DNA of 64,000 bases, from contig CALXSF010000008.1 of the NCBI GenBank assembly GCA_944391055.1, positions 32,273-96,272 on the forward strand. Reading direction: 5' to 3'. Below are positions 60,968 to 64,000 of this stretch, piece by piece; positions within the stretch are counted from its first letter, which is position 1, and every line of letters starts with the position of its first letter. The stretch is from an uncultured Kiritimatiellota bacterium. GTDB lineage: Bacteria > Verrucomicrobiota > Kiritimatiellia > RFP12 > DVOR01. The position numbers and the translations under genes are program-made. Under the pieces are notes generated by a model that worked only from the letters and a program-made list of their open reading frames with translations, was not told the origin of the DNA and did no database searches.

Positions 60968-62536
60968 CGCTCCGCGGCCACGTCGTCGGTGAGCGGCACG
61001 TCGGCGTCCGCCCCCGACTCCTCCGAAGGCTCCTCCACCTCCTCCGGCTCGGGCAGGGGGCCGTGGATGTCATAACCGATGAGGCGGCAATCCAGCGGGC
61101 CGTTCTTGAAGGGGAGGATGGCCGACGTGCGCAGGCCGATCTTCAGCGAAAGCGGCTTGGAGGAGGTGATGACCCACGCCTGCCACCCCTCCGGCACACT
61201 ATGGCGGAGCCACTGGCCGATCCCCTCGTAAAGGGGGGCGAGGCTCGCCTCGTCCTCCAACCGCTCGCCGTAGGGCGGGTTCATGAAGAGGACGCCGGGC
61301 GTCTTCGGGAGCGGCGTGTCGGTGTAGTCGTCCACGAAGAAGCGGACGTTCTGCCCGACGCCGGCGGCGTTGGCGTTGCGGTCGGCGATGTCCACCGCCG
61401 CCTCCTCCCAATCCACACCCACGATCAAGGGCAGGGACGGGTCGTCGAAAGGCCGCTCGGCGGCCTTGGCCTGCGCCACGATCTCGCGCCAGATCTCCTT
61501 GGGCGTGGCGCCGAAGCGCTTGCGGACGCTCTCCCCGGCCTTCTCGCCCGGGATGATGGCGTTCCATCCCTTCAGGTGCATGAAGGCGAAGTCGCCGCGC
61601 AGCGTGCCCGGCTGGATGTTACGGGCCATGAGCGCGGCCTCGATGGCCGGCGTCCCCGACCCGCTGAACGGCGCCACGAAGGGCGCGCGGCGGTCCCAGC
61701 CCGTGGCCATCACGCAGGCCGCGGCCAACGCCTCCTGCATCGGCGCCACCCAGCCCTCCCGGCGATACCCGCGGCGCGAAAGCGAGTCGCCCGAAGTGTC
61801 GAGGTAAATCTTGGCGTGGGTCTTCTCCCAATGGAGGAAGACCGCCGCGCCGGGCACCCCCGCGGTCAGCCGACTGCCGAAGGTGCGCTCCAGCCGCCGC
61901 CGCAAGGTCTGGAAGTCGATGCGGCGCAACGGCAGCTCGCCCGACATCAGGTCGTAGCCATCCACCTCCACGAGCACCTCGGCGCGCTCCCTCTCCTCGG
62001 GCAGACCGGCCAGCCAATCCTCCAGCGCGGCGCGCACCAGGCGCAGGGCGGAGCGCAGGGGGGCGCGGCGCTCGAGCAGGACGCGGCCGTCGGCCTCCAC
62101 GCGCACCGGCACGTTGTCGCCCACGTTCGGGCGGCGGCCGCACTTGTCGCGCATCCGATCCACGATGGCGTCCTTCAGGCGCAGCGTCGGCATCCGCGTG
62201 TCGGTCACCGACTCCACGTCCTTCGTCGCGTTGTTCACGAAGAAGGACTGGTCCACGTCCAGCACCTGCTCCCATGGCGCGTAATAGGCCAAACGGTAAA
62301 GGTCGTCGAGCGTGCGGCAGCGGACGTCCTGCACGAAGGGCCACAGCACGCGCTGGGCCGTGCGCAGGCAAAGGTTCAGGCGCAGGATGTCGCGGCAGGC
62401 GTTCTTCGCGCGGATGCCCACCATCGTCTCGTTGTCGCCAAGAATCTCGTAGCCCAGCGCCTCCAGCTCCTGACGCAGGTACGGCACCACGCCCTTGGCG
62501 CAGGTGACGGCCAGCGTCGTCTTGTCCTGCCAGACG

Positions 62537-62544
<8 letters not shown>
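60964..62544 (-). CDS. THUMP-domain rRNA large-subunit guanine N2-methyltransferase (RlmL-like)
   Basis: A 526-aa protein. An N-terminal THUMP domain ([22 protein letters not shown] to about 160) is followed by a class I methyltransferase of the RlmL type: [53 protein letters not shown] and the catalytic [10 protein letters not shown]. It modifies 23S rRNA (m2G2445 in the E. coli RlmL). An insertion of about 70 residues (175-245) is unusual. Only the N-terminal activity is present, without the RlmK half. The start overlaps the icd stop by 8 bases. Confidence 0.8.
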
Positions 62545-63805
<1,261 letters not shown>

Positions 63806-63847
63806 CTTCGCGCTCCCTGGAATGCAAACAACAAAAGGTAGGCGGGC

Positions 63848-63853
63848 ATTATA
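63848..63853 (-). promoter_or_regulatory. -10 element of the icd operon
   Basis: A perfect TATAAT on the minus strand, preceded by TGG. No -35 is evident. The predicted start near 63841 gives a leader of about 36 bases. Confidence 0.45.
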
Positions 63854-64000
63854 CCACAACACCCCCACCCCGCGCGCGCCGGCCCCGGCGCGGAGAGGCG
63901 GGGCACGGCGCGGCCTCCGGGAGGGCGCAATAGTGTCCGGGGAAATTATGCGAAGACGAGTGGAAGGGTAAGTTGGATGGGGGGGATGAGTGGCGGAATG
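63854..64000. other. Window end, no gene seen
   Basis: GC-rich sequence up to 63930, then a G-rich stretch; no frame with a start signal is visible. Confidence 0.3.

Overview
The window is GC-rich bacterial chromosome (most genes very rich in G/C at third positions) with two patches of clearly lower GC, at about 0.55-4.2 kb and 35.5-40.0 kb. Several traits point to the PVC group, most likely Verrucomicrobiota/Kiritimatiellota. They are a pseudopilin cassette like the Verru_Chthon A-D families, a c-type-heme/hydrazine-synthase-like protein fused to a formylglycine-generating-enzyme domain, a secreted GH2 glycosidase and many fused enzymes. The taxon is an inference. I saw no rRNA, tRNA or CRISPR array.

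Left part, 1-14.5 kb (accessory). A minus-strand operon of small ribbon-helix-helix (RHH) proteins carries three copies of a GGTTGGTACC-type palindrome and lies divergent to a membrane protein of unknown function. Next come a start-less ORF remnant, an orphan small gene and a ClpP/SppA-fold protease paired with a 72-aa protein. Two phage-type minus-strand genes follow: a coiled-coil protein and a 2930-aa polyvalent protein with ParB-like, ADP-ribosyltransferase-like, RelA/SpoT-like and zincin-like segments. A minisatellite and the C-terminal third of a uvrA gene mark the edge.

Middle, 15.9-35.4 kb. A large secreted heme/FGE protein (plus strand) abuts, tail to tail with no gap, the operon bioG-bioC-lytic transglycosylase-mtaB. 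Then a long minus-strand operon runs from gspF through seven further genes encoding prepilin-type proteins, a GspK-like giant protein and a small gene into tpiA. NADP-type gdhA stands alone upstream.

The 35.5-40 kb island holds an unknown basic protein and a 1211-aa protein. The latter has three tandem RNA-polymerase-alpha-CTD-like repeats followed by a sigma-region-4-like helix-turn-helix, and it is the most unusual protein in the window.

Right part, 40-64 kb (housekeeping). There are three minus-strand operons: ppi-nodT-type outer membrane factor; recN-aroKB-hexokinase-addB-like-siroheme decarboxylase-tlpA-like; and icd-rlmL-like-rex-ydcF-like-degT-wecA fusion-lolC/E-lolD. The last combines central metabolism, redox sensing, envelope polysaccharide synthesis and lipoprotein export. 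A GH2 glycosidase is divergent from recN. Most genes within operons overlap by 1-8 bases. Many promoters carry an extended -10 of the form TGnTAnnnT, and several lie so close to the ATG that leaderless mRNAs are likely.
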